Translations under genes and position numbers: made by a program
Shown here: positions 1-7,057 of the stretch, in pieces
Position numbering within the stretch: the first letter of the stretch is position 1
Layout: each line of letters opens with the position of its first letter
The notes under the pieces: generated by a model
Database searches by the model: none
Told to the model about the DNA's origin: nothing
Seen by the model: the letters and a program-made list of their open reading frames with translations, nothing else
Assembly (NCBI GenBank): GCA_934541015.1
Contig: CAKTDC010000034.1
Span: 1 to 25,825, forward strand
DNA from: an uncultured Luteimonas sp.
GTDB lineage: Bacteria; Pseudomonadota; Gammaproteobacteria; Xanthomonadales; Xanthomonadaceae
Direction: 5' to 3'
Length of the DNA stretch: 25,825 nt

Positions 1-85
1 GCTTCGCTACACCAACAACATGGCAGGAAGAGCTTGCCATGTTGTTGCCTCCGCTACGCAAGTCGGCTTAACTCAGGTGTTAGGC
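1..85 (+). repeat. attC site, left end outside the window
   Basis: Right part of a long-form attC. The R' core GTTAGGC is at 79-85, preceded by CGGCTTAACTCAG. The middle holds a 13-bp perfect stem, CAACAACATGGCA at 14-26 against its complement at 35-47, around an 8-base loop. By alignment with the related site at 2604-2716, roughly 36 bases, including R'' and the CAAGCCGA arm, lie upstream of base 1. Confidence 0.85.
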
Positions 86-521
86 GGGGTCAAAGCATTT
101 TCTTCTGAGTGGCGTTGGCAACAACACCGCAAACCACTTTCGCGTCTTCGGTGATGGCTGGCTTCGGTCACATCTGCCTACTCTTGTTTCCATCGCGCCT
201 CATGCGCGCCTTCGGACACAGCAAGCGCCCGCTTGAGGCGTTGGGTTCCCGGGCTTCGGTGTTGCGCACTGACTTCAGCGCGGCGGTTGCTGCACCGCGT
301 TGCGCACCCCGCGTTGATTCACTCGGCTTCGGCCAGGCGGGCGTGCGGGCTTCGGTTGGCAGAGCTGGGTTCGCAACCCACGGTTGTCGCGGGACTTCGG
401 TTGCTCACAACCGGCGCCCGTGCAATGCTCGCGGCGTCGTGTGCGCCGTTGTCCGGTCATCGTGCGTGCCTAACAATTCATTCAAGCCGACGCCGCTTCG
501 CGGCGCGGCTTAACTCAGGTG
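80..521 (+). other. Gene cassette with no convincing protein gene; hairpin-rich
   Basis: This 442-base cassette runs from the recombination point in the R' core at 79-85 to the one in the R' core at 521-527. It contains seven copies of CTTCGG on the plus strand (starting at 146, 162, 210, 254, 327, 350 and 395). These fall in two different reading frames, which argues for a constraint on nucleotides rather than protein. Several small perfect hairpins are present: 222-235, 283-298, 366-380 (6-bp stem, 3-base loop), 381-413 (7-bp stem) and 431-449. The only sizeable same-strand frame is described separately and is doubtful. Inference: possibly a non-coding RNA cassette. Alternatively a decayed or ORF-less cassette. 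Confidence 0.6.
109..513 (+). CDS. Doubtful 134-residue reading frame inside the first cassette
   Basis: An open frame starts at GTG (109) and ends at a TAA inside the attC, so its last 13 residues, NNSFKPTPLRGAA, are simply the translated attC. No domain, signal sequence or membrane pattern is recognisable, and the composition (Arg, Ala, Ser, Val) is that of GC-rich non-coding sequence. An overlapping frame at 233-556 is equally open. A Shine-Dalgarno-like AGGTG lies at 76-80, too far from the start to help. I recall translated attC tails of this kind being common among predicted proteins from this family, which speaks for over-prediction. I consider this frame probably not translated, but it is the only candidate gene in the cassette. 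Confidence 0.2.
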   Translation: MALATTPQTTFASSVMAGFGHICLLLFPSRLMRAFGHSKRPLEALGSRASVLRTDFSAAVAAPRCAPRVDSLGFGQAGVRASVGRAGFATHGCRGTSVAHNRRPCNARGVVCAVVRSSCVPNNSFKPTPLRGAA

Positions 522-527
522 TTAGCG
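468..527 (+). repeat. attC site, 60 bp
   Basis: R'' core GCCTAAC (468-474) and R' core GTTAGCG (521-527) enclose the folded arms AAGCCG and CGGCTT, with an extra unpaired A next to an inner CGCCG/CGGCG stem capped by CTTCG. The last two R' bases depart from the usual GTTRRRY. They are mirrored by GGGCGCTAAC at the end of the next cassette, which confirms the boundary. Confidence 0.92.
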
Positions 528-536
528 CCCAAAACA

Positions 537-1145
537 ATGTCTCTCGCACTCTTTGATTTCGACGGCACAATCACTACCCACGAAACCATGCCGGACTTCG
601 TTCGTCAGTCGGTTAGCCGTCGCCGCTTGCTTCTCGGGAACCTCGTGCTTGCGCCCCTCGTTCTCGGTTACAAGCTTGGGCTCGTTTCTGGCGTCCTGAT
701 ACGTCGAGTTATTGTTCGCTTCGCTTATAGCGGCGTACCTCTCGCAACAATTGAGTCGGCTGGCCAAGCCTTTGCCCGGAACTATTTGCCAAATGCTTTG
801 CGCCCCGAGGCAATGGAACGCATTGCTTGGCACAAGGCTCAAGGCCACAAGGTCGTTGTCGTCTCGGGCGGCCTTGACGCTTATCTATCTCCTTGGTGCA
901 ACGAGCATGGACTGGAGCTCATTTGCTCTTCCCTGCAGCACAGCCAGGGCGTTTTGACAGGTCGTTACCTTGGGCAACAATGTGTACTTGCGGAGAAAGC
1001 ACGCCGGGTTCGTGAGGGCCACGATCTGAGTGCATACTCCACAGTATATGCGTACGGCGATACCCCGGAAGACCGAGACCTGCTTGGCATCGCCACCAAG
1101 CCGTACTATCAGTGGCAAGAGGTGGGCGTCCCGGTTGGGCGCTAA
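537..1145 (+). CDS. HAD superfamily phosphatase (IB type), cassette-borne
   Basis: A 202-residue HAD hydrolase expected to remove phosphate from a small metabolite; the substrate is unknown. Motif I is DFDGT with nucleophile Asp7 and general acid Asp9. Motif II is Ser110 in VVVVSGG. Lys154 fits motif III. The Mg-binding pair is Asp175/Asp179 in YGDTPED. A hydrophobic cap segment covers about residues 31-60. This arrangement matches the SerB/HAD-IB group, and the length is normal. ATG at 537 is chosen because DFDGT then starts at residue 7; a GTG at 519 in the same frame lies inside the attC core. The attC supplies AGGTG at 517-521 upstream, though 15 bases from the start. The stop TAA is part of the R'' core of the following attC. 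Serine phosphatase is possible but not supported by context. Confidence 0.9.
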   Translation: MSLALFDFDGTITTHETMPDFVRQSVSRRRLLLGNLVLAPLVLGYKLGLVSGVLIRRVIVRFAYSGVPLATIESAGQAFARNYLPNALRPEAMERIAWHKAQGHKVVVVSGGLDAYLSPWCNEHGLELICSSLQHSQGVLTGRYLGQQCVLAEKARRVREGHDLSAYSTVYAYGDTPEDRDLLGIATKPYYQWQEVGVPVGR

Positions 1146-1199
1146 CAATTCATTCAAGCCGACGCCGCTTCGCGGCGCGGCTTAATTCAGGTGTTAGGC
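1140..1199 (+). repeat. attC site, 60 bp
   Basis: R'' core CGCTAAC (1140-1146) and R' core GTTAGGC (1193-1199). The inner part is nearly identical to the site at 468-527, differing by TTAATTCAG instead of TTAACTCAG. It overlaps the stop codon of the preceding HAD gene. Confidence 0.92.
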
Positions 1200-1204
1200 G
1201 TCAA

Positions 1205-1786
1205 ATGTCGAATTACGCAGCTCGTCTAATTTCGATCTTTGGGCACCCCGCTGTTCTTATGCCAGCTGCAAGCCTCATTGCTAGTTCAGGCACGCGGGAT
1301 AACTCGACCACGATCATGGCGCTCCTACTAGCGAGCACTACCGCAGCAGGGATCATGTTCTACAGCTTCGTGAAGAAGCGGCGCGGCGATTGGGCGCACA
1401 TTGACGCTTCTGCCAAGTCAGAACGAGTTGAGCTTACTCGCATTCTTGGACCTTTCCTTCTCGCCATCGCTGGCCTTCTGCAGATCGCAGATCTTCACCC
1501 GGGCATTTCGATCGTCCTAGGACTATGTGGGGGCATAGTCGTAGCTGCTCATCTACTCAGGAGGCTGTCTAAGCCGTCGCTACACGTCGCGTTCGCATCG
1601 TTCGCAACACTTCTAGTTTGGCCAAACCTGGTGGCAAGCGTTGGGTTGGGTGCCCTAACCGCCTTGGTAGCATGGTCACGCCTTCGGCTAGAGCGCCACA
1701 CGGGCAGCGACGTCATGTATGGACTGATCCTGGGCATCTCAGCCGGACTAATCTTTCAAGTGGTAATCCGCTATTTTGACGCCTAA
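1205..1786 (+). CDS. PAP2-type membrane phosphatase, cassette-borne
   Basis: A 193-residue multi-pass membrane protein with two of the three PAP2 motifs: PSLH at 124-127 (usual form PSGH) and an exact SRX5HX3D at 158-169 (Ser158, Arg159, His165, Asp169). The first motif, KX6RP, is only loosely present around Lys58-Arg74. About five hydrophobic segments are visible (near 12-28, 36-55, 82-115, 127-157 and 171-189). Members of this family dephosphorylate lipid phosphates such as phosphatidate or undecaprenyl pyrophosphate at the membrane; the substrate here is unknown. ATG at 1205 lies 12 bases after the cassette boundary, and the attC provides AGGTG at 1189-1193 as a plausible ribosome binding site. 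The stop TAA belongs to the R'' core of the next attC. The replaced Gly in motif II may change activity. Confidence 0.8.
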   Translation: MSNYAARLISIFGHPAVLMPAASLIASSGTRDNSTTIMALLLASTTAAGIMFYSFVKKRRGDWAHIDASAKSERVELTRILGPFLLAIAGLLQIADLHPGISIVLGLCGGIVVAAHLLRRLSKPSLHVAFASFATLLVWPNLVASVGLGALTALVAWSRLRLERHTGSDVMYGLILGISAGLIFQVVIRYFDA

Positions 1787-1897
1787 CAACTCGTTCAAGC
1801 CGAACCCACATCAGGGCGGCGCCCAAGTGCCCGCGTTCGGCTATATTTGCACTCGGTCGCCGCCCTGCTGTGGGTCGGCTTAACTCAGGCGTTAGCC
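1781..1897 (+). repeat. attC site, long form (117 bp)
   Basis: R'' core GCCTAAC (1781-1787) and R' core GTTAGCC (1891-1897). Between the usual CAAGCCGA and TCGGCTTAACTCAG arms the hairpin is extended: ACCCACATCAGGGCGGCG (1805-1822) pairs with CGCCGCCCTGCTGTGGGT (1858-1875) with a single mismatch, leaving a 35-base loop. The cassette it belongs to is confirmed by a 13-base match between 1193-1205 and the complement of 1775-1787. Confidence 0.9.
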
Positions 1898-1920
1898 GAT
1901 TCACGAGGTCCACTGGCGTC

Positions 1921-2214
1921 ATGAAGTGCAACTCCACTCTCGCTCTCATAGCAACGCTAGGATTCACGGCCTGCTCGAACCAGCAGTTGGACGAGAGTAC
2001 CTATGTACTCCTACGCTCCAGCACCGTTGACAGCTCATCGCCCGCGCTGCGCGCCTACTTCATGGGTGAGGGCGCACAACTCAATGGTGCTGGCTGCAGG
2101 GAACTGCTGCAGCTCGCCAATGAAGGTGTCGCAGCGCGGCATGCCGCCGGGGAAACGCACCTTGTGAAGTACGAATGCGTCTCCCTCGCTGAAGCGCGAG
2201 AGCGCGGGATCTAG
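1921..2214 (+). CDS. Small predicted lipoprotein, cassette-borne
   Basis: A 97-residue protein with a basic start, a hydrophobic stretch (residues 6-16) and a lipobox-like FTAC ending at Cys18, so the mature part (about 80 residues) should be lipid-anchored in the envelope. The lipobox is imperfect, with Phe where Leu is usual. The mature part has two Cys (in GAGCREL and KYECV) that could form a disulfide. No known domain is recognised. ATG at 1921 is 30 bases after the cassette boundary; GAGG at 1905-1908 is a possible but distant ribosome binding site. The stop TAG precedes the next attC by 17 bases. Function unknown; small secreted or lipid-anchored proteins are common integron cargo. Confidence 0.7.
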   Translation: MKCNSTLALIATLGFTACSNQQLDESTYVLLRSSTVDSSSPALRAYFMGEGAQLNGAGCRELLQLANEGVAARHAAGETHLVKYECVSLAEARERGI

Positions 2215-2231
2215 ATGGCCGCGCAGGAATC

Positions 2232-2291
2232 GGCTAACAATTCGTCCAAGCCGACACCGCTTCGCGGCGCGGCTTAACTCAGGTGTTAGGC
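2232..2291 (+). repeat. attC site, 60 bp
   Basis: R'' core GGCTAAC (2232-2238) and R' core GTTAGGC (2285-2291). Short form with the inner hairpin CACCGCTTCGCGGCGC. The 12 bases GAATCGGCTAAC ending at 2238 are the exact complement of the start of the lipoprotein cassette at 1891-1902. Confidence 0.92.
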
Positions 2292-2294
2292 CGC

Positions 2295-2609
2295 ATGGAA
2301 GCTATCCTCGCAATCGTTCAACTCGCCCTAGCGCCGATCCTCTTGGTGGTAGCTCTAGCCGTGCGTTTCGCGGGAAATTCCAAGCCCTTGAATAACGTTG
2401 ACTATGCGCGCGTAAAGGATCCGGACGCGCTGCATCGCTGGGCTGGGAACAGGCTTCTAATGTTGCCGCTCATCTTCTGCATTGGAGGCCTGGCCTCATT
2501 TCGGAGTCCTGGGCTGGCCCTGCTACTTCTCGGCAGCGCAACGGTGAGCACGCTACTCGTGGCTGGGTGGCTCGCACTCGGCGCGGAAAAGTACCAAGAT
2601 GCGCCCTAA
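2295..2609 (+). CDS. Three-helix membrane protein of unknown function, cassette-borne
   Basis: A 104-residue protein with three hydrophobic segments (about 3-24, 54-70 and 74-96) and a polar stretch between the first two containing NNVDYARV and LHRWAGNR. This layout recalls small membrane protein families such as DUF3784, but I cannot confirm membership. ATG at 2295 lies four bases after the R' core; AGGTG at 2281-2285 inside the attC sits 9 bases upstream and is the only visible ribosome binding site. A GTG at 2283 in frame would add four residues from the attC and is less likely. The stop TAA is the one in the R'' core CCCTAAC. Function unknown. Confidence 0.75.
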   Translation: MEAILAIVQLALAPILLVVALAVRFAGNSKPLNNVDYARVKDPDALHRWAGNRLLMLPLIFCIGGLASFRSPGLALLLLGSATVSTLLVAGWLALGAEKYQDAP

Positions 2610-2716
2610 CTGTTCGTTCAAGCCGAACCCGCTTCGTTCCACCAACCTCATGGCAGAGAAAGCTTGCCATGTGGTTGGCTCCACTACGCGGGTCGGCTTA
2701 ACTCAAGGTGTTAGGC
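2604..2716 (+). repeat. attC site, long form (113 bp)
   Basis: R'' core CCCTAAC (2604-2610) and R' core GTTAGGC (2710-2716). The extended hairpin contains CCAACC.CATGGCA paired with TGCCATG.GGTTGG, the same type as the partial site at 1-85. The right arm reads CTCAAGGTG, with one A more than in the sister sites, which turns the AGGTG into a better Shine-Dalgarno (AAGGTG) for the next gene. Confidence 0.9.
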
Positions 2717-2720
2717 ACCA

Positions 2721-3146
2721 ATGACAGCTCCCTCGCATCCTGTTCAAGACCCTGCGCTCGTTGGCACCTACCCGGCAAGCGCCAAGGCTGGTGGCGGCTA
2801 CGTCTGGGATGCGGTGTTGGAGTACCGCGTTTGGTGCCATCCGGAACGTGGCGCGCCTGACTTGGCTGATGGGAGTGACTACTTTTATCCGTTCGAGACG
2901 TATGAGGAGGCCTTAGAGTTCTCCCAAGAGACTGAGGGTGCAGAAGAGCCTCTCGCCCTAATCGTCCAAGAGGAGTACATCGACGAGCCAGAGTCAGGGC
3001 AATACGTGCATGTCAAAGAGCGCCGCATCGCCGAGTGGCCGGTTCCTTTTCTGTCCCGCCCCAGGCGCACCGCGAGGACAATCCCGGATTTCTTTGCTCC
3101 GGATGCCGCCCCAAACCGGTTGGAGATTCTTCGTGGCTTTGCATAA
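2721..3146 (+). CDS. Conserved protein of unknown function, cassette-borne
   Basis: A 141-residue soluble, acidic protein without signal peptide or membrane segment. It begins with a Pro/Ala-rich lead (HPVQDPALVGTYP) followed by a compact aromatic-rich block (YVWDAVLEYRVWCHPERGAPD, then DYFYPFETYEEALEFSQ, positions about 27-75). I recall close relatives in other proteobacteria being labelled GCN5-type acetyltransferases, but the acetyl-CoA-binding signature of that fold is not visible here, so I leave the function open. ATG at 2721 has AAGGTG at 2705-2710 in the attC, ten bases upstream, the best ribosome binding site of the array. The stop is followed by a 27-base spacer and the R'' core. 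This is the last cassette before the array breaks off. Confidence 0.8.
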   Translation: MTAPSHPVQDPALVGTYPASAKAGGGYVWDAVLEYRVWCHPERGAPDLADGSDYFYPFETYEEALEFSQETEGAEEPLALIVQEEYIDEPESGQYVHVKERRIAEWPVPFLSRPRRTARTIPDFFAPDAAPNRLEILRGFA

Positions 3147-3173
3147 TTCGCGCTTGGCGCCCACGTGGTTGGT

Positions 3174-3188
3174 GCCTAACAAGTCCGT
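3174..3188 (+). repeat. Truncated attC at the end of the array
   Basis: R'' core GCCTAAC (3174-3180) followed by AAGTCCGT, after which similarity to all other attC sites stops; the CAAGCCGA arm, hairpin and R' core are missing. TTGGTGCCTAAC (3169-3180) is the exact complement of the start of the last cassette (2710-2721), so this really is that cassette's own attC, cut by a deletion or rearrangement. Without a partner arm it should not fold into a recombination substrate. Confidence 0.8.
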
Positions 3189-3252
3189 AAGGAGCTTCCT
3201 GTCAACCCCGAGTGCATGATGTCCTTGCAGTTGATCAGGTAGCTGACGTCCT

Positions 3253-3651
3253 ATGGCTGGAATCATTGTCTTCGACGGGATCTGCAACTTCTGCGAGCGC
3301 AGCGTCAACTTCATTCTCCAGCATGAGGCAAGCCAGGAGCTGACATTCGTTCCCCTGCAGACGGTGACCGGCGCACAGATGCTGCGGGAACTCGGCTTCA
3401 ATCCTGCGGACGCCAGGACATTCGTCCTCGTCGAGGAAGGCAAAGCCTACAGTCGCTCTTCAGCGGCGATACGCGTGGCCCGGTACCTGCGTTGGCCCTG
3501 GCGTGCGCTGGCTGCCACCTGGCTCATTCCGCGCCCGATCCGGGACTACGGCTACCGCGTGATCGCCGCCAACCGCTACCGCTGGTTCGGGCGCAAAGAC
3601 CGCTGCATGATTCCAACGCCAGCGGTCAGGCAGCGGTTCATCCAGGACTGA
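3253..3651 (+). CDS. DCC-family thiol-disulfide oxidoreductase (DUF393)
   Basis: A 132-residue protein of the DUF393/DCC family (YuxK-like), predicted to be a small thioredoxin-fold redox protein. The signature DGxCxxC is seen as DGICNFC with Cys11 and Cys14. Downstream are the family-typical blocks FVPLQT, a Ser-rich SRSSAAIRVARYL helix, YRVIAANRYRWFGR and a conserved Cys in DRCMIPT. Length and order are normal. AGGT lies about 12 bases before the ATG at 3253. It is the first gene outside the integron array and converges with ubiE. The physiological partner is unknown. Confidence 0.88.
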   Translation: MAGIIVFDGICNFCERSVNFILQHEASQELTFVPLQTVTGAQMLRELGFNPADARTFVLVEEGKAYSRSSAAIRVARYLRWPWRALAATWLIPRPIRDYGYRVIAANRYRWFGRKDRCMIPTPAVRQRFIQD

Positions 3652-3732
3652 GTACCGCTGGCGGCCAAGTGGCCTTTGAGGGGCGGAGCCGGAGGGATAT
3701 GCCGCCCGCACCAGGCGCACCGGCCGCCCCGC

Positions 3733-4488
3733 TCAGGCCTTGACGCCGTCGTGGATCGCGACGATGCCGCCGGACAGGTTGCGGTAGCGGGCGCGGGCGA
3801 AGCCGGCGGCTTCCATCATCGCCTTGAGTTCATCCTGCGGCGGATGCTTGCGGATCGATTCGGCCAGGTACTGGTAGCTGTCGGCGTCGTCCGCGAACAG
3901 TCTGCCCAGCTTCGGCAGGATATTGAAGGAGTGGAAGTCGTAGATCGGCTTGAACCAGTCCGCCTGCACTTCCGAGAACTCCAGCACCCGCGCCTGCCCG
4001 CCCACCTTGAGCACGCGCAGCATCTCGCGCAGGGCGGCGTCCTTGGCGGTGACGTTGCGCAGGCCGAAGGCGATGGTCACCAGGTCGAAGCTGGCGTCGG
4101 GGAACGGCAGCTTCTCGGCGTTGCACTGCACGTAGGCCAGGCCGCGGACCTTCCCGCGGTCGCTCATCCGGTCGCGGCCCACGCGCAGCATGGCGCCGTT
4201 GATGTCGCCCAGGACGATCTCGCCGTTCTCGCCGACGCGCTCTCTGAGCAGGGCGGCGATGTCGCCGGTGCCGCCGGCCAGGTCCAGCACCCGGCCGCCG
4301 CGCCTGACCTGGGCGGTGGCGGTGAAATAGCGCTTCCAGACCCGATGGATGCCCAGGCTCATCAGGTCGTTCATCAGGTCGTAGTTGCCGGCCACCGACG
4401 AGAACACCTCGCCAACCAGCTTCTGCTTGTCCTCCACCGGCACCTCGCGGTAGCCGAAATGGGTGGTGCGGGCATCTTGGTCGCTCAT
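3733..4488 (-). CDS. ubiE: Demethylmenaquinone/2-polyprenyl-benzoquinol methyltransferase UbiE
   Basis: A 251-residue class I SAM-dependent methyltransferase that adds the C-methyl group in ubiquinone (and, where present, menaquinone) biosynthesis at the inner face of the membrane. Seen: FGYREVPVEDKQKLVGEVFSS-type N-terminus typical of UbiE, SAM motif I VLDLAGGTGD at 67-76, the FDLVTIAFGLRNV block, and a C-terminal GGIVAIHDGVKA very close to other UbiE sequences. The start at 4488 (MSDQDART) is preferred over upstream in-frame starts because it gives the usual length. It is divergent from the GspE-like gene with 125 bases between the start codons. Confidence 0.96.
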   Translation of the reverse strand: MSDQDARTTHFGYREVPVEDKQKLVGEVFSSVAGNYDLMNDLMSLGIHRVWKRYFTATAQVRRGGRVLDLAGGTGDIAALLRERVGENGEIVLGDINGAMLRVGRDRMSDRGKVRGLAYVQCNAEKLPFPDASFDLVTIAFGLRNVTAKDAALREMLRVLKVGGQARVLEFSEVQADWFKPIYDFHSFNILPKLGRLFADDADSYQYLAESIRKHPPQDELKAMMEAAGFARARYRNLSGGIVAIHDGVKA

Positions 4489-4613
4489 GGCGGCATTATC
4501 GCAGCAACGCCCGGCGCCCGGCACCGCCGCGGAGCCTGCTCCCGGCGGGAATTGATCCTGCGCAATGCCTGTTTGAACCATACGGAAGAGAATGGTGAAA
4601 ACAGGGGGACACC

Positions 4614-6290
<1,677 letters not shown>

Positions 6291-6343
6291 CGGCACGCGG
6301 CGCGGGATGCGACACTGTCGGCCCCTCCCGCCTTCCCGCTGCC

Positions 6344-6793
6344 ATGCCCGACTACCGCGCCATGCTCGCCGTCGCCGTCGAGGAAGCCCGCACCGGGCTG
6401 GCCGAAGGCGGCATTCCGATCGGCGCCGCGCTGTTCCACCGCGACGGCACCCTGCTCGGCCGCGGCCGCAACCGCCGCGTGCAGGAGAACGACCCCTCGG
6501 TGCACGGCGAAACCGACGCCTTCCGCAAGGCCGGGCGCCAGCGCAGCTACCGCGACACGATCATGGTCACCACCCTCTCGCCGTGCTGGTACTGCAGCGG
6601 CCTGGTGCGCCAGTTCGGCATCGGCACGGTGGTGATGGGCGAGTCGGTGAACTTCCACGGCGGCCACGACTGGCTGCGCGCGCACGGCGTGGAGGTCGTG
6701 GACCTTGCCGACGAAGGATGCATCCGCATGCTCGGCGACTGGATTGCCGCCAATCCCGGGGTGTGGAACGAGGATATCGGCGTCGACGAGTGA
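6344..6793 (+). CDS. Cytosine deaminase of the yeast Fcy1 type
   Basis: A 149-residue zinc deaminase. The zinc ligands and catalytic Glu are His54 and Glu56 in VHGETDAF, and Cys81/Cys84 in SPCWYC. The blocks GIPIGAALF, VVMGESVNF, HGVEVVDL and the C-terminal WNEDIG closely follow the layout of yeast cytosine deaminase, including its end, so conversion of cytosine to uracil (pyrimidine salvage) is the best guess. tRNA-adenosine deaminase (TadA) is less likely because the C-terminal half differs. ATG at 6344 gives the normal family length; no clear Shine-Dalgarno is visible. It follows the GspE-like gene by 53 bases on the same strand without functional link. Confidence 0.85.
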   Translation: MPDYRAMLAVAVEEARTGLAEGGIPIGAALFHRDGTLLGRGRNRRVQENDPSVHGETDAFRKAGRQRSYRDTIMVTTLSPCWYCSGLVRQFGIGTVVMGESVNFHGGHDWLRAHGVEVVDLADEGCIRMLGDWIAANPGVWNEDIGVDE

Positions 6794-6840
6794 ATGCGGG
6801 CAGGGAGAAGAGGAACGTGGCGTGGCCGCGTTGCCCCGTA

Positions 6841-6875
6841 CCCCGCTGCGCGGGGACTTCCCCGCAAGCGGGGAA
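6841..6875. repeat. REP-like palindromes
   Basis: Two adjacent GC-rich hairpins: CCCCG.CGGGG at 6841-6855 and the perfect TTCCCCGC/GCGGGGAA pair at 6858-6875 with a two-base centre. They belong to the same family as the elements near 6991, 10009 and 21104 and lie between the deaminase and flavoprotein genes. Confidence 0.65.
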
Positions 6876-6990
6876 AGAACGCCGGGTACGCAGCGTTCGG
6901 GACTGGCGACCTGCGGCACCACCACCCCTCCCCCGCCGCCCGCGATGCAGCGCTCATGGCTCCCTCCCCCACGATGCACCACGCCTTGCC

Positions 6991-7028
6991 CCCTCCCCCC
7001 GCAAAGCGGGGGAGGGTCGGGGTGGGGG
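6991..7028. repeat. REP-like palindrome with GGGTCGGGGTGGGGG arm
   Basis: CCCTCCCCCCGC and GCGGGGGAGGG form an 11-bp stem around a short A-rich loop, followed directly by the arm TCGGGGTGGGGG. The same unit recurs at 21155-21190. It lies about 30 bases before the flavoprotein start and could also act as a terminator for the upstream deaminase gene, although there is no T-tract. Confidence 0.7.
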
Positions 7029-7057
7029 TGTGTGGCCGGGCCGCCCATAATCCCGCC

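Larger units (their letters stand above)
1..3188 (+). mobile_element. Distal part of a chromosomal integron cassette array
   Basis: Seen: seven attC sites or attC fragments, regularly spaced between short same-strand genes. They share the arms CAAGCCGA and CGGCTTAACTCAGGTGTTAG. Cassette boundaries can be checked internally: the first bases of a cassette are complementary to the bases leading into the R'' core at its own end, as expected if each attC was formed on a circle. The match is 10 bases for the second cassette, 13 for the third, 12 for the fourth and 12 for the sixth, about 7 for the first, and one mismatch in the fifth. Known: in integrons the newest cassettes lie next to attI. Genes here precede their attC from left to right, so attI and the integrase gene should lie left of base 1. 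No integrase and no Pc promoter are visible in the window. Confidence 0.93.

Noticed and set aside
233..556. Second open frame in the first cassette
   Set aside because: It runs through the whole attC into the next cassette, its tail is translated attC, and no start signal or domain is visible.
3663..3730. Possible bidirectional terminator between DUF393 and ubiE
   Set aside because: GGCCA/TGGCC is only five pairs with a two-base loop, and the GGGGCGG/CCGCCCC pair is separated by nearly 40 bases; neither is followed by a convincing T-run.
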